DNA of 64,000 nucleotides from Paraburkholderia sp. BL9I2N2 (GCF_004339745.1 NZ_SMGP01000002.1:868001-932000); one strand, 5' to 3'; positions 16,468-26,527 are shown, counted from the first letter of the stretch. A program made the numbers and translations. The notes: a model not told the origin generated them from the letters alone.

Positions 16468-17620
16468 AGCCCAATACCTCGACATGGTTGGCGTAACGGC
16501 GCGCGCCTTCGAGCAGCGTCGCGATCTGTTTCTGCACGGTGGTGCCCGCATTCGCACGCACTTGCGCCGACACGACAAGGCGCCCTTGCGCATGCCCCTG
16601 AATCCGGTCGATGCCGCCATGCACGAAACTCACGTTTCCGCCTTCGACACTCAACGCCGCGGCAAGGCCACCGAGATCGGGCTCACGCGCATCCACACCG
16701 GTGAAACGCACGTCCAGCAGAATCTGCGCATCCACTTGCGCGATGTCGTGCAGCGGCTTGACCCGTTCCGCAAGGTCCGTCGGCAAGTCATGCACCAAGG
16801 TCCGCAACAACGCGCGCGTCGCATCATGTTGCGGATCGCCGAACACGCGCCACACGGGGCCGGTCTCCACCACCTCGCCGCGCTCGATCACCGCAACCGT
16901 ATCGCAGACCTCGCGAATCACCTGCATCTCGTGCGTGATCAATACGATAGTCAGGTTCAGGCGCTGATTGATATCGCGCAGCAGCGTAAGAATGGCTTGC
17001 GTCGTTTCCGGATCCAGTGCGGAGGTGGCCTCGTCGCAAAGCAGAATGTCCGGGTCGGTGACCAACGCGCGCGCAATGCCGACGCGCTGCTTCTGGCCGC
17101 CGGACAAACTCGCCGGATACGCGTCGCGTTTGGCGGACAAGCCCACCAGTTCCAGCAGCGCATCGACTTTTTTATCGATCGCCGCTTTTGGCACACCGGC
17201 GATTTTCAGCGGCAACGCAATGTTCTCGCGCACCGTCTTCGCCGAAAGCAGATTGAAGTGCTGAAACACCATGCCGATGCGCCGGCGCAACGCCACGAGG
17301 CCGCGCTCGTCGAGTTCGCCGACGCTCACGCCGTTCACGCGCACCGCGCCTGAACTCGGTTTCTCCAGGCCGTTGACGAGCCGCAACAATGTCGACTTGC
17401 CCGCACCGCTGCGGCCAATGATGCCGAACACTTCGCCTCGCGCCACATTCAACGTGACGTTGGCGAGCGCCGCAGTCGACACGCCGCGCGCGTTGGCGAA
17501 CACTTTGCCGACATCGTCGAATATCACGGCGGCTTGCGTCGCTGTCTGATCCGAACCGGAATGCACAGCGAGAGACGGCGCGTCTTCGATGAATAGCGGC
17601 ACGTCGAAAAGATTGGCCAT
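16460..17620 (-). CDS. metN: Methionine-type ABC transporter ATP-binding protein MetN
   Basis: A 386-residue ATPase. The Walker A motif GRSGAGKS is near residues 68-75, the signature LSGGQKQR near 170-177, and Walker B ILLCDEATSALDPE just after, followed by the switch His in LITHEM. A C-terminal NIL-type substrate-sensing domain (about 300-380) ends in HVEVLGYV; in E. coli MetN this domain binds methionine and inhibits transport. About 30 polar residues precede the ABC core, longer than classic MetN. It is sandwiched between the monooxygenase (15 bases upstream) and metI (overlapping). Confidence 0.92.
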   Translation of the reverse strand: MANLFDVPLFIEDAPSLAVHSGSDQTATQAAVIFDDVGKVFANARGVSTAALANVTLNVARGEVFGIIGRSGAGKSTLLRLVNGLEKPSSGAVRVNGVSVGELDERGLVALRRRIGMVFQHFNLLSAKTVRENIALPLKIAGVPKAAIDKKVDALLELVGLSAKRDAYPASLSGGQKQRVGIARALVTDPDILLCDEATSALDPETTQAILTLLRDINQRLNLTIVLITHEMQVIREVCDTVAVIERGEVVETGPVWRVFGDPQHDATRALLRTLVHDLPTDLAERVKPLHDIAQVDAQILLDVRFTGVDAREPDLGGLAAALSVEGGNVSFVHGGIDRIQGHAQGRLVVSAQVRANAGTTVQKQIATLLEGARRYANHVEVLGYV

Positions 17621-17635
17621 GGTTTCGCTCCCCTC

Positions 17636-19045
17636 TTACGCTTCCGCAGTGGCCGGCGCGGCGGCTTGCACCCGGCGACGATGCTGCGCACCCGCATGTA
17701 CGTCGGGCAGCCGGGCACGCCCGCCGCCGAACAGTTTCTCGCGTAGCGTCGGCGCAGGATCGTAATCCTCCTTGTACACGCCGCGATTCTGCAATTCCGG
17801 CACCACCAGATCGACAAAGTCTTCGAACGATTCAGGCATCACGGTGCGCGTCAGATTGAAGCCGTCGACGCCCGCTTCCTCGATCCACGACACCAGTTCA
17901 TCCGCGATCTGCTGCGGCGAGCCGACCACCGGCTTTGCGCGTCCGCCGAGCGTCATCTGTTCGAGCACTTTGCGTTTGGTCCACACGCCGCTCACGCTCT
18001 TCTTCGAAATCGCCTCGACGGCCGATTGCATCGACTCGGTCTTCACGTAGGAGATCGGTTCGTCCAACTCGTATTGGGAGAAGTCGATGCCGGTCGAACT
18101 GGAAAAATGCGCGATGCCGCCTTCGGCGCTCGCATACCGGCGATATTCCTCGAATTTTTCCTGCGCGGCCCGTTCTGTTTCACCGACTACAACGGTGATG
18201 CCCGCGAAGATCTTGATGTCGTCCGGTGCGCGGCCGAAACTCACCGCACGTGCGCGGATGTCATCGACAATCGAGCGCGTCAACTGCTTGTTCTGACCGC
18301 CGACGAACACGCATTCCGCGTGACGCGCCGCGAAATCGACGCCACGGCTCGACGAGCCCGCCTGATACAACACCGGCGTGCGTTGCAGCGACGGCTCGCT
18401 CAGATGAATCGCGTCGATCGAATAGTACGGACCGTCGTGCTTCACGCGATGCACCTTGTCCGGATGCGAGAAGATGCGCGCCGCGCGGTCGCGCACCACG
18501 GCGTCGTCTTCCCAGCTCTGTTCCCACAGCTTGTAGACCACGTCCATGTAATCGTCGGCACGGTCGTAGCGGTCGTCGTGGCTGATCTGCTGCGCGAGGC
18601 CCATGCCGCGCGCCGCGCTGTCCAGATAGCCCGTCACGATATTCCAGCCCACTCGGCCTTTAGTCAGATGGTCGAGCGTCGACATGCGGCGCGCGAACAG
18701 ATACGGCGGCTCGTATGTCAGATTCGACGTGACGCCGAAACCGATGTGTTTCGTCACGTGCGCCATCGCGGGCACGATCAGCGACGGATCGTTGATCGGA
18801 ATCTGCACCGATTCGCGCAGCGGCGTTTCCGGGCCGCCCTGATAAACGTCGTACACGCCGACGATATCCGCGAGAAAGATGCCGTCGAACTTGCCACGCT
18901 CCAGCGTTTGCGCGAGGCTCGTCCAATAGTCGAGATCGGTGTAATGCGCCGAACGGTCGCGCGGATGCGTCCACAACCCGTGATTGATGTGGCCGACCGC
19001 ATTCATGTTGAAGGCGTTCAGCAGGATCTTTTTCTTGGCCATCAT
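17636..19045 (-). CDS. NtaA/SnaA/DszA-family FMN-dependent monooxygenase
   Basis: A 469-residue flavin-dependent two-component monooxygenase of the bacterial luciferase superfamily (KKKILLNAFNMNAVGHINHG at the start, TLDHLTKGRVGWNIVTGYLD, VLYQAGSSSRGVDFAARHAE). Relatives oxidise nitrilotriacetate, pristinamycin or dibenzothiophene sulfone and need FMNH2 from a separate reductase, which is not encoded here. Placement between metQ and metN points to desulfurisation of an imported organosulfur compound. Two adjacent ATG codons are possible; 19045 has AAAGGAG upstream. The Ala/Arg-rich C-terminal 30 residues are outside the family core. Confidence 0.88.
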   Translation of the reverse strand: MMAKKKILLNAFNMNAVGHINHGLWTHPRDRSAHYTDLDYWTSLAQTLERGKFDGIFLADIVGVYDVYQGGPETPLRESVQIPINDPSLIVPAMAHVTKHIGFGVTSNLTYEPPYLFARRMSTLDHLTKGRVGWNIVTGYLDSAARGMGLAQQISHDDRYDRADDYMDVVYKLWEQSWEDDAVVRDRAARIFSHPDKVHRVKHDGPYYSIDAIHLSEPSLQRTPVLYQAGSSSRGVDFAARHAECVFVGGQNKQLTRSIVDDIRARAVSFGRAPDDIKIFAGITVVVGETERAAQEKFEEYRRYASAEGGIAHFSSSTGIDFSQYELDEPISYVKTESMQSAVEAISKKSVSGVWTKRKVLEQMTLGGRAKPVVGSPQQIADELVSWIEEAGVDGFNLTRTVMPESFEDFVDLVVPELQNRGVYKEDYDPAPTLREKLFGGGRARLPDVHAGAQHRRRVQAAAPATAEA

Positions 19046-19085
19046 GCGGCTCCTTTGGCTTTCCGGTTTCGGCTAACCGCGCGGG

Positions 19086-19925
19086 TTACCAGGCAACGGC
19101 GTAGAGATTGCCGAACGCCTTGTCGAGTGCGGCGCGCACTGCCGGCGAATGCTGATAGATCGAGATGAACTTGCGGATACGCGGATCGTTCGCGCTTTCC
19201 GGACGCACGACCCACTGGATCGCGTAGTTCTTGTTTTCCAGGCCGTCGAACAGCAGCGCGCTATTCGGATCGGTGGTGCCGGCGAGCTTGATGAAACTCG
19301 GGTAGCCCTGTGCGAGATCGACGTCGTCGAGCGAACGCGCCAGTTGCGATGCTTCGAGCTGCACGATCTTCAGGTGCTTCGGGTTGTCGATGATGTCGAG
19401 CGTGGTGGCGCGATAGTCGATGCCCGGTTTCAGCTTGATGAGACCGGCGCGCTGCAGCAATAACAGGCCACGTCCGCCGTTGACCGGATCGTTGGCGATC
19501 GCGACCGTGGCGCCGTCTTTCAATTCGTCGAAGCGTTTGATCTTCTTCGAATACAGGCCGATCTTCATGATCGTGCCCGGTGCGATCGCGACGAAGTTAT
19601 AACCGCCTTGCTTCTTTGCATTCTCGAGAAACGGAATGTGCTGGAAGTAGTTGACGTCGATGTCCTTGTTCGCGAGCGCCGCGTTCGGCGTGTTCCAGTC
19701 GGTGAATTCGATGATCTTCACGTCGAGGCCCTGTTCTTTCGCTTCGCGCGCGGCGATTTTGAGCGCTTCGATTTGCGGACTGGTCGCGGTGCCGATTTTC
19801 AGCGTGGGCGAGTCGGCCGCTGAAGCGGGCACGGCCTGCAACGCGAGTGCGAGACCGAACGCACTGATGAGCGAGACAGCCGGTGTGTGGAAAAAGCGCT
19901 GCACGGTGGATAGAAAAATGCGCAT
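19086..19925 (-). CDS. metQ: MetQ/NlpA-family substrate-binding protein
   Basis: A 279-residue exported protein. It opens with a signal peptide (LISAFGLALALQAVPASAADS, cleavage after ASA), with no lipobox cysteine. The body carries NlpA signatures: LKIGTATSPQIEALKIAAREAKEQG, DWNTPNAALANKDIDVNYFQH, NDPVNGGRGLLLLQRAGLIKL. It captures methionine or a similar ligand in the periplasm for MetNI. The start at ATG 19925 begins at the signal peptide. It is the first gene of the leftward block metQ-monooxygenase-metN-metI-SfnB. Confidence 0.9.
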   Translation of the reverse strand: MRIFLSTVQRFFHTPAVSLISAFGLALALQAVPASAADSPTLKIGTATSPQIEALKIAAREAKEQGLDVKIIEFTDWNTPNAALANKDIDVNYFQHIPFLENAKKQGGYNFVAIAPGTIMKIGLYSKKIKRFDELKDGATVAIANDPVNGGRGLLLLQRAGLIKLKPGIDYRATTLDIIDNPKHLKIVQLEASQLARSLDDVDLAQGYPSFIKLAGTTDPNSALLFDGLENKNYAIQWVVRPESANDPRIRKFISIYQHSPAVRAALDKAFGNLYAVAW

Positions 19926-20368
19926 GGTGAACTCGTGAGTTTCGGGCGTGGTTCGATTCGAGGCGAGCCGATCCAGCGGCATGCGCCGAAGCGTCTACAA
20001 AGGGAGCCCCTTCGAGGCGCAATCAGGCTTGCCGGATAGGTCGGGCAACGGAAAATCCACTACGTGCGGCTTAAACCGCGCGTGGCAGCGACAGGACGCG
20101 CAATCGGGTCAGCTCGGACAGCGGAAGGTCGGACAGGTCATCGCCTCTCTCCAGATGAGGTGCGACTCATCATAGTGGGCGGCAAAGCGGCGGTCTACGA
20201 AGGGATTTTCGGAAGGAAAGCGGGAAAAATGATTTGGGCGTGACCGTGCGTCGTGGCTGGTCCTTCGCCGCGTTACTCCCGCTTTTCCGAGCAATTGTGT
20301 TAACGAAAAAACGCCGGGCCGCGCTTTCGCGCGACCCGGCGTCTACCGCTCGACTCTGACTTGAAAAC
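19926..20368. other. Intergenic region upstream of the sulfur operon
   Basis: These 443 bases hold the promoter region of metQ (leftward) and the terminator of the efflux operon. A dyad GATGAG-N6-CTCATC is at 20154-20171. I looked for an SAM-type riboswitch fold before metQ and did not see one. Short frames here have no recognisable product. Confidence 0.4.
20306..20341 (-). terminator. Rho-independent terminator of the efflux operon
   Basis: A long GC-rich hairpin with arms near 20312-20324 and 20329-20341 (one mismatch) is followed on the minus strand by six T (A run at 20306-20311). It sits about 28 bases after the opcM-type stop codon. Confidence 0.9.
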
Positions 20369-21976
20369 TTACTGCTTCGCTACCTGCTGGGCAGAAGCGG
20401 AAGCGAGCACAGGACCAGACGCAGCCACCGGCGCAACCGCACCCACCGCCGTATCCGACGCCGTCACATCACCCCAACCGCCGCCCAGCGCGCGAATCAG
20501 ATTGACCGTCGCCACCGCTTGTGTACCAGACAGATGGCTCGCCTGCAGTTGCGAAGTCAGCACCTGCCGTTCACCATCGATCACATCCAGATAGCTCACT
20601 GCGCCCTCCGTGTACTGCGTACGCGACAAGTGCGCCGCCCGTTGCGAGGCCTGAACCGCATCGTTCTGCTCGCGCATCTGATCGTCGAGCAGACGCAAAT
20701 CGGCCAGGTTGTCCTCCACCTCACGGAATGCCACCAGCACCTGCTGACGATACTGCGCCACGTCCTCGTCATACTTCGAACGGGCCTGCGCGAGGTTCGC
20801 CTTGCGGCGGCCGCCGTCGAACAAAGGCAGCGTCAACGCCGTGCCGGCAAACGGCCCGAGAATGAACGCGCGGCTCGACCACTTGAACAGATCGCCGAGC
20901 GTCGCCGATTCAAAGCCTGCCGCGCCGGTGATATCGAGTTTCGGGAAGAACGCCGACTTCGCGAGACCGACACGCGCATTCGCCCCCTGCATCGCCCGCT
21001 CCGCCGCAGAAATATCCGGCCGGCGTTCAAGCAACGCCGAAGGCAAGCCCGGCGGCACACGCACCGTCACCGGCGCGAGCGGCGCTTCCGCGAACGAGAA
21101 ATCCGCCGGCGGCTTGCCGAGCAGAATCGCGAGGCTATGTTCCGACGCCGCCCGCTGACGCGCCACACCCACGGCGTCCGCACGCGCACTGGCGAGTTCA
21201 TTACGGGCCCGCGATACATCCAGCTCGCCGATATCGCCTTCCTTGAAACGCCGCTGGACCAGCTTCAGCGTGTCCTCGCGCAATGCTACGGTACGGCGGT
21301 ACAGGTCCTGATCCGTATCGAGCTCACGCAACTGGAAGTAGTTCTGTGCGACGTCCGCCTGCAGCGACAGTTGCACCGAACGGAACAGCGCTTCGCTTTG
21401 CTGCTCGTCCGCACGCGACGCGTTCACGTTCGAGCCGACCCGCCCGAACAGATCCGCTTCGTACGATACCGTGGTTTGCGCGCGCCAGATCGTGCCGGTG
21501 GTGCCACCCGCGCTATCCGGCTGGAATTGCGACGCTGCAGAAGCGCGCTCGCGCGTCGGGCCAAAGCCCGCGTCGATCTTTGGGAACCAGTCAGACTTCG
21601 CCGCCTGCGTCACCGCACGCGCCTGCTGCACGCGCGCCGCGGCCGCCTTCAGGTCCTGATTCGCGGCAGCAGCCTGCTCCTCGAGCGCGTTGAGTTGCGG
21701 GTCGCCGAAAATCGTCCACCATTCGCCACGGTGCGCGTCGTCGGCGGGCTGGGCCTGCTTCCACGTACCGTTGTCCTGCGCCGATGCACCCGGCGCAGCC
21801 GAAGGCGCTGAAGCAGCCGACGTTGCCGACGCCGCAGGCGTTTCCTTGAACGCAACCGGCGTATCCACCTCCGGCCGCTTATACGTAGGTTCCAGGGAGC
21901 AGGCGGCGAGCAACGCGACCAGCAAACCGCTGGCAGCCGCCCGGCCCCACCCGCTCAAAGATTCAAAGCGTTTCAT
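20369..21976 (-). CDS. opcM: Outer-membrane efflux lipoprotein (OpcM/OprC-type, NodT family)
   Basis: A 535-residue outer-membrane channel of a tripartite RND pump. A lipoprotein signal peptide ends in the lipobox LLAAC at about residues 22-26, followed by SLEPTYKRPEVDTP, typical of the NodT/OprM class. Two TolC-type repeats follow (DLFGRVGSNVNASRADEQ and LPLFDGGRRKANLAQARSKY). A Ser/Ala-rich linker near residues 45-70 and an Ala/Gln tail are variable regions. It is the last gene of the operon llpE-ceoA-ceoB-opcM, 13 bases after the pump gene. The name is by synteny with the Burkholderia CeoAB-OpcM/BpeEF-OprC systems. Confidence 0.9.
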   Translation of the reverse strand: MKRFESLSGWGRAAASGLLVALLAACSLEPTYKRPEVDTPVAFKETPAASATSAASAPSAAPGASAQDNGTWKQAQPADDAHRGEWWTIFGDPQLNALEEQAAAANQDLKAAAARVQQARAVTQAAKSDWFPKIDAGFGPTRERASAASQFQPDSAGGTTGTIWRAQTTVSYEADLFGRVGSNVNASRADEQQSEALFRSVQLSLQADVAQNYFQLRELDTDQDLYRRTVALREDTLKLVQRRFKEGDIGELDVSRARNELASARADAVGVARQRAASEHSLAILLGKPPADFSFAEAPLAPVTVRVPPGLPSALLERRPDISAAERAMQGANARVGLAKSAFFPKLDITGAAGFESATLGDLFKWSSRAFILGPFAGTALTLPLFDGGRRKANLAQARSKYDEDVAQYRQQVLVAFREVEDNLADLRLLDDQMREQNDAVQASQRAAHLSRTQYTEGAVSYLDVIDGERQVLTSQLQASHLSGTQAVATVNLIRALGGGWGDVTASDTAVGAVAPVAASGPVLASASAQQVAKQ

Positions 21977-21989
21977 TATTGTTTTCTCC

Positions 21990-24900
21990 TCAGGCGTCCG
22001 TCACCGGCGAGCCATAGTGCGGCGAATCTTTCTGCGCGACGTGAATCGTTCCACCCGCCAGCGTACGCAGCACCACATAGAACACAGGGGTCAGCATCAG
22101 ACCGAACAGCGTGACGCCGAGCATGCCGAAGAACACCGCGATCCCCATCGCATGACGCATCTCCGAGCCAGCTCCGCTCGACAACACCAGCGGCACCACG
22201 CCCATGATGAAAGCGATCGACGTCATCAGAATCGGCCGCAAACGCAAGCGGCTCGCCTCGATTGCCGCTGACAGCGGCGTATGCCCGTCATGCTCCAGTT
22301 CGCGAGCGAACTCGACGATCAGAATCGCGTTCTTCGCCGACAAGCCCACCAGCACCATCAAACCGATCTGCGTGAAGATGTTGTTATCACCCCCCGTGAG
22401 CCACACCCCGGTCAGCGCGGACAGCACGCTCATCGGCACGATCAGGATCACCGCGAGCGGCAGCGTCAGACTTTCATACAGTGCGGCGAGCACGAGGAAC
22501 ACGAGCAGCACGCTGATCGGGAACACCCACAAGCCCGCATTGCCGGCCAGAATCTGCTGATACGTCAGGTCGGTCCACTCGAGCTTCACACCGCGCGGCA
22601 AGACTTCCGCCGCCACGCGTTCGGCCGCGGCTTGCGCCTGCCCCGACGAGAAGCCCGGCGCCGGTCCACCGTTGATGTCGGCAGCCGTATAGCCGTTGTA
22701 GCGCACCACCATTTCCGGACCGAACGTCGGCGTCACCGTCACCAGCGACGACAGCGGCACCATATCGCCCGCGGCGTTGCGCGTCTTCAGTTGCAGGATG
22801 TCGTCGGCGCGTTGACGGAACGGCGCGTCCGCCTGCACCCGCACCTGATACACGCGGCCGAAGCGGTTGAAGTCGTTCACATACAGCGAGCCGAGATAAA
22901 TCTGCATCGTGTTGAACACGTCCGTGACCGGCACGCCGAGTTGCTTGGCCTTCACGCGATCCAGGTCGACGTTCAATTGCGGCACGTTGATCTGATAGCT
23001 CGAGAAGGTCGGGCCGAGTTCAGGCGTCTGCGCGGCCTTCTTCACGAACGCCTCCGCTGCCTTGTTCAACTCCGCGTAACCGAGCGCGCCGTGATCCTCC
23101 AACTGCATCTTGAAGCCGCCGAGCGTGCCGAGACCGAGCACGGGTGGCGGTGGGAACACCGCGACGAACGAATCCTTGATCGCACCGTATTGCTGGTTCA
23201 GCGCACCGGCAATCGCACCGGCCGAGAGTTTCTTGTTGCCACGATCCTTGAAGGGCTTGAGCGTGACGAACACGATGCCCGCGCTCGAGCTATTCGTGAA
23301 GCCATTCACCGACAGACCCGGGAACGCCACCGCGCTCTCCACGCCCGGCTGCTTCAGCGCAATCGAGCTCATGTCGCGAATCACTTTCTCCGTGCGATCC
23401 AGCGACGCACCGTTCGGCAATTGCGCGAAGGCAATCAGATACTCCTTGTCCTGCGCCGGCACGAAGCCGCCCGGCACGACGCGCGAGATCAGCACGGTCG
23501 CGCCCAGCAGAATCGCGTACACCGCGAGCATCGCGCCTTTACGGCGCAGCACGCCGGTCACGCCGCGGCCATACTCCGTCGAACCGCGATGAAAGACCTT
23601 GTTGAAACGCTTGAAGAAACCGCCCAGCAGGCGATTCATCACACGCGTCAGGAAGTCTTCCTTGGCGCCGTGGCTGCGCAACAGCATCGCGGACAACGCC
23701 GGCGACAAGGTCAGCGAATTGAACGCCGAAATCACCGTCGAAATCGCGATGGTCATCGCAAACTGCTTGTAGAACTGGCCCGTCAAACCGGTCATGAACG
23801 CGAGCGGCACGAACACGGCGACGAGTGTCAGCGCGATGGCGATAATCGGTCCGCTCACTTCCTGCATCGCCTTATAGGTCGCGTCGCGCGCACTCAGCCC
23901 GTTTTCGATATTCCGCTCGACGTTCTCCACCACCACGATCGCATCGTCCACCACGATCCCGATGGCGAGCACCATGCCGAACAATGACAACGCGTTGATC
24001 GAAAACCCGAACGCGAGCAGCAACGAGAACGTCCCGACGATCGACACCGGCACCGCGATCAACGGAATGATCGAAGCACGCCACGTCTGCAGGAACACGA
24101 TCACGACGATCACCACCAGCGCAATCGCTTCGAGCAGCGTATGCACGACCGCCTCGATACTCGAACGCACGAACTGCGTCGGGTCGTAGACGATCTTGTA
24201 TTCGACGCCCGCCGGCATATCTTCCGCGAGTTCCTTCATCGCGGAGCGCACCTGATCGGAAATCGCGAGCGAGTTCGCGCCCGGCGCCTGGTTGATGGCG
24301 AGCGCCACCGCCGGCTTGTTATCGAGCAGCGAACGCAGGCCGTATTCCGACGCCGCGAGTTCGATCCGCGCAATATCTTTCAGGTAGGTCACGCCGCCGT
24401 CCGGCGTGGTCTTGACGATGATGTCGCCGAATTCACCCTCGGTCCTCAGACGGCCACGCGCATTCACCGACAACTGCAATTGCGTGCCCGGCACCGAAGG
24501 CGATGCGCCGATCACACCGGCCGCCACCTGAATGTTCTGCTCACGGATCGCGTTGACCACTTCGGTCGCCGTCAAACCGCGTTGCGCCACTTTCTGCGGA
24601 TCGAGCCAGACGCGCATCGCGTAGTCGCCCGAACCCCACAACTGCACTTCGCCGACGCCCTGAATCCGTGCAAGCCGGTCCTTGACGTTCAGCAGCGCGT
24701 AGTTGCGCAGATACGTCATGTCGTAGCGATTGTTCGGCGAGATCAGGTGGACCACCATAGTCAGCGTGGGCGAACTCTTGATCGTCGTGACGCCGAGCCG
24801 CTGCACGTCTTCCGGCAGACGCGGCAGCGCCTGGTTGACGCGGTTCTGCACGAGCTGCGTCGCGAGGTCCGGATTGGTGCCGAGCTTGAAGGTCACCGTG

Positions 24901-25175
24901 AGCGTGAGATTGCCGTCGCTATTCGCCTGCGACTGCATGTACAGCATGTTCTCGACGCCGTTGATCTGCTCTTCGAGCGGCGCCGCGACGGCTTCGGCGA
25001 TCACTTTCGGGTTGGCGCCCGGATATTGCGCGTGTACCACCACCGAAGGCGGGACCACTTCCGGGTACTCCGAAATCGGCAGCTTGAAGAGCGCAATGAT
25101 GCCGCCCAGCAGGATCAATACCGACAACACGCCGGCAAAGATCGGCCGATCGATGAAGAATTTGGATATGTTCAT
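21990..25175 (-). CDS. ceoB: RND multidrug efflux pump inner-membrane transporter (CeoB/BpeF-type)
   Basis: A 1061-residue HAE-1 proton-driven pump, close to the usual 1040-1060. It starts MNISKFFIDRPIFAGVLSVL, the classic AcrB-like N-terminus. The proton-relay aspartates lie in helix 4 (GIVVDDAIVVVEN, about residues 410-411), and the lysine-bearing helix 10 is in LVGLSAKNAILIVEFA. Large periplasmic loops follow helices 1 and 7. Family members with this gene order export chloramphenicol, trimethoprim and fluoroquinolones in Burkholderia. It lies 56 bases after the adaptor gene and is followed directly by the outer-membrane channel. Confidence 0.93.
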   Translation of the reverse strand: MNISKFFIDRPIFAGVLSVLILLGGIIALFKLPISEYPEVVPPSVVVHAQYPGANPKVIAEAVAAPLEEQINGVENMLYMQSQANSDGNLTLTVTFKLGTNPDLATQLVQNRVNQALPRLPEDVQRLGVTTIKSSPTLTMVVHLISPNNRYDMTYLRNYALLNVKDRLARIQGVGEVQLWGSGDYAMRVWLDPQKVAQRGLTATEVVNAIREQNIQVAAGVIGASPSVPGTQLQLSVNARGRLRTEGEFGDIIVKTTPDGGVTYLKDIARIELAASEYGLRSLLDNKPAVALAINQAPGANSLAISDQVRSAMKELAEDMPAGVEYKIVYDPTQFVRSSIEAVVHTLLEAIALVVIVVIVFLQTWRASIIPLIAVPVSIVGTFSLLLAFGFSINALSLFGMVLAIGIVVDDAIVVVENVERNIENGLSARDATYKAMQEVSGPIIAIALTLVAVFVPLAFMTGLTGQFYKQFAMTIAISTVISAFNSLTLSPALSAMLLRSHGAKEDFLTRVMNRLLGGFFKRFNKVFHRGSTEYGRGVTGVLRRKGAMLAVYAILLGATVLISRVVPGGFVPAQDKEYLIAFAQLPNGASLDRTEKVIRDMSSIALKQPGVESAVAFPGLSVNGFTNSSSAGIVFVTLKPFKDRGNKKLSAGAIAGALNQQYGAIKDSFVAVFPPPPVLGLGTLGGFKMQLEDHGALGYAELNKAAEAFVKKAAQTPELGPTFSSYQINVPQLNVDLDRVKAKQLGVPVTDVFNTMQIYLGSLYVNDFNRFGRVYQVRVQADAPFRQRADDILQLKTRNAAGDMVPLSSLVTVTPTFGPEMVVRYNGYTAADINGGPAPGFSSGQAQAAAERVAAEVLPRGVKLEWTDLTYQQILAGNAGLWVFPISVLLVFLVLAALYESLTLPLAVILIVPMSVLSALTGVWLTGGDNNIFTQIGLMVLVGLSAKNAILIVEFARELEHDGHTPLSAAIEASRLRLRPILMTSIAFIMGVVPLVLSSGAGSEMRHAMGIAVFFGMLGVTLFGLMLTPVFYVVLRTLAGGTIHVAQKDSPHYGSPVTDA

Positions 25176-25231
25176 GGGAAGCTCTTAACGTTGGAGCATG
25201 CGCCGCGCAATCAGGCCGCGGCGCGCGAGGC

Positions 25232-26482
25232 TCACGAATTCTTGTCCGCTTTGGTGCGCGTCTGCGATTGGGCCTGCGATTGCGACTGCGGTTGCGTCTG
25301 CTTCTGTGCGAGCGGTGCGCTGTTCGGATCGTCATCCGTGGTCATCGGCACCATGTGTGCGCGCACCGAATCGCCCGGACGCACACGCTGGATGCCGTTC
25401 ACGACGATCCGGTCAGTCGCTTTCAGGCCGCCCTTCACCACGCGCAGATTGCCCTGCATGCCGCCCACGTCGATCGAGCGATACACGACGTGATTGCCCT
25501 GATCGACCACCAGCACGAACTTCTTGTCCTGATCGGTGCCCACTGCGGCGTCGTCGATCAACAGCGCCGGATGCGGTTCGCTGCCGCCCACTTTCACGCG
25601 CGCATACAAGCCAGGAATCAGCGCGCCGTCCTGGTTATCAAAACGCGCACGCACGCGGATCGTGCCCGACGACGTGTCGAGGCGGTTGTCCACCGACTCG
25701 ATCACGCCGCTGCGCGAGTAGCCGCTTTCGTCCGCGAGACCGAGTTCCACCGGCACCTTGCTGCCGTCTTTCGCGCGGCTCAGGTATTGCAGGTAGGTTT
25801 GTTCGTCCGCGTCGAACGATGCGTAGATCGGCGACACCGACACCAGCGTGGTTAGCGGCGCCGCGGTCGCGCCCGCCGAGATCACGTTGCCCACCGTGAT
25901 TTCCGCGCGCGACACGCGGCCCGAAACCGGCGCGACAATCTTCGTGTAGCCGAGATTGATGCGGGCGGTTTCGAGCGCGGCTTGCGCGGCCTTCAGGTTG
26001 GCACTCGCTTCACGCGCGGCGTTCTGCTTCTCGTCGTAGTCACGCTTGGCGATCGCGTTATCGGTGATAAGACGCTGTGCGCGCTCCCAATCGCTTTGCG
26101 TGTAGCCCGTGCGCGCCTGCGCGGCGGCGAGCTGCGCTTCGGCGCGATCCACTTCGGCGGCATACGGACGCGGGTCGATTACGAACAGCGTGTCGCCTTT
26201 CTTCACGAGCGCACCGTCCTTGAAGTTGACGGACACGATCGTGCCCGGCACCTGCGAACGCACGTCCACTTTCTCGACGGCTTCGAGACGGCCCGAGTAG
26301 CTCTGCCAGTCGGTGATCGTTTTTTGCACCACCGTGGCCACATCGACTTCCGGCACGATGGTCGGCGCGGCGGGCGAGCTCGCGTCCACGCGAATCGCGC
26401 CGAACGTGCCCAGCCCGGCCACGACGATGACGGCAAGTGCGGCAATCGCCACGCGGCGACGGGAAAGAGGAAGGATAGTCAT
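25232..26482 (-). CDS. ceoA: RND efflux periplasmic adaptor (CeoA/BpeE-type membrane fusion protein)
   Basis: A 416-residue membrane fusion protein. The N-terminal hydrophobic anchor (IAALAVIVVAGLGTFGAI) has no lipobox. The barrel-sandwich halves are GRLEAVEKVDVRSQVPGTIV and YTKIVAPVSGRVSRAEITVG, flanking an alpha hairpin (EVDRAEAQLAAAQARTGYTQ). The C-terminal 30 residues form a low-complexity Gln/Ser tail (SQSQAQSQT) that is not part of the conserved fold. It links the inner-membrane pump to the outer-membrane channel. The gene follows llpE by 45 bases. Confidence 0.92.
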   Translation of the reverse strand: MTILPLSRRRVAIAALAVIVVAGLGTFGAIRVDASSPAAPTIVPEVDVATVVQKTITDWQSYSGRLEAVEKVDVRSQVPGTIVSVNFKDGALVKKGDTLFVIDPRPYAAEVDRAEAQLAAAQARTGYTQSDWERAQRLITDNAIAKRDYDEKQNAAREASANLKAAQAALETARINLGYTKIVAPVSGRVSRAEITVGNVISAGATAAPLTTLVSVSPIYASFDADEQTYLQYLSRAKDGSKVPVELGLADESGYSRSGVIESVDNRLDTSSGTIRVRARFDNQDGALIPGLYARVKVGGSEPHPALLIDDAAVGTDQDKKFVLVVDQGNHVVYRSIDVGGMQGNLRVVKGGLKATDRIVVNGIQRVRPGDSVRAHMVPMTTDDDPNSAPLAQKQTQPQSQSQAQSQTRTKADKNS

Positions 26483-26527
26483 GTGAAGCTCCCGAGATCG
26501 TTGATTAAAGTTCTGCTTATTTCTGTT

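Noticed and set aside
19926..20300. SAM riboswitch before metQ
   Set aside because: No conserved S-box or SAM-type core could be traced; only a short dyad is present.
20519..21811. 430-codon rightward frame opposite opcM
   Set aside because: Same antisense artefact; composition is Arg/His-rich and patternless.
22281..23987. 568-codon rightward frame opposite the RND pump
   Set aside because: Antisense to ceoB with no recognisable domain; mirror of GC-rich third positions.
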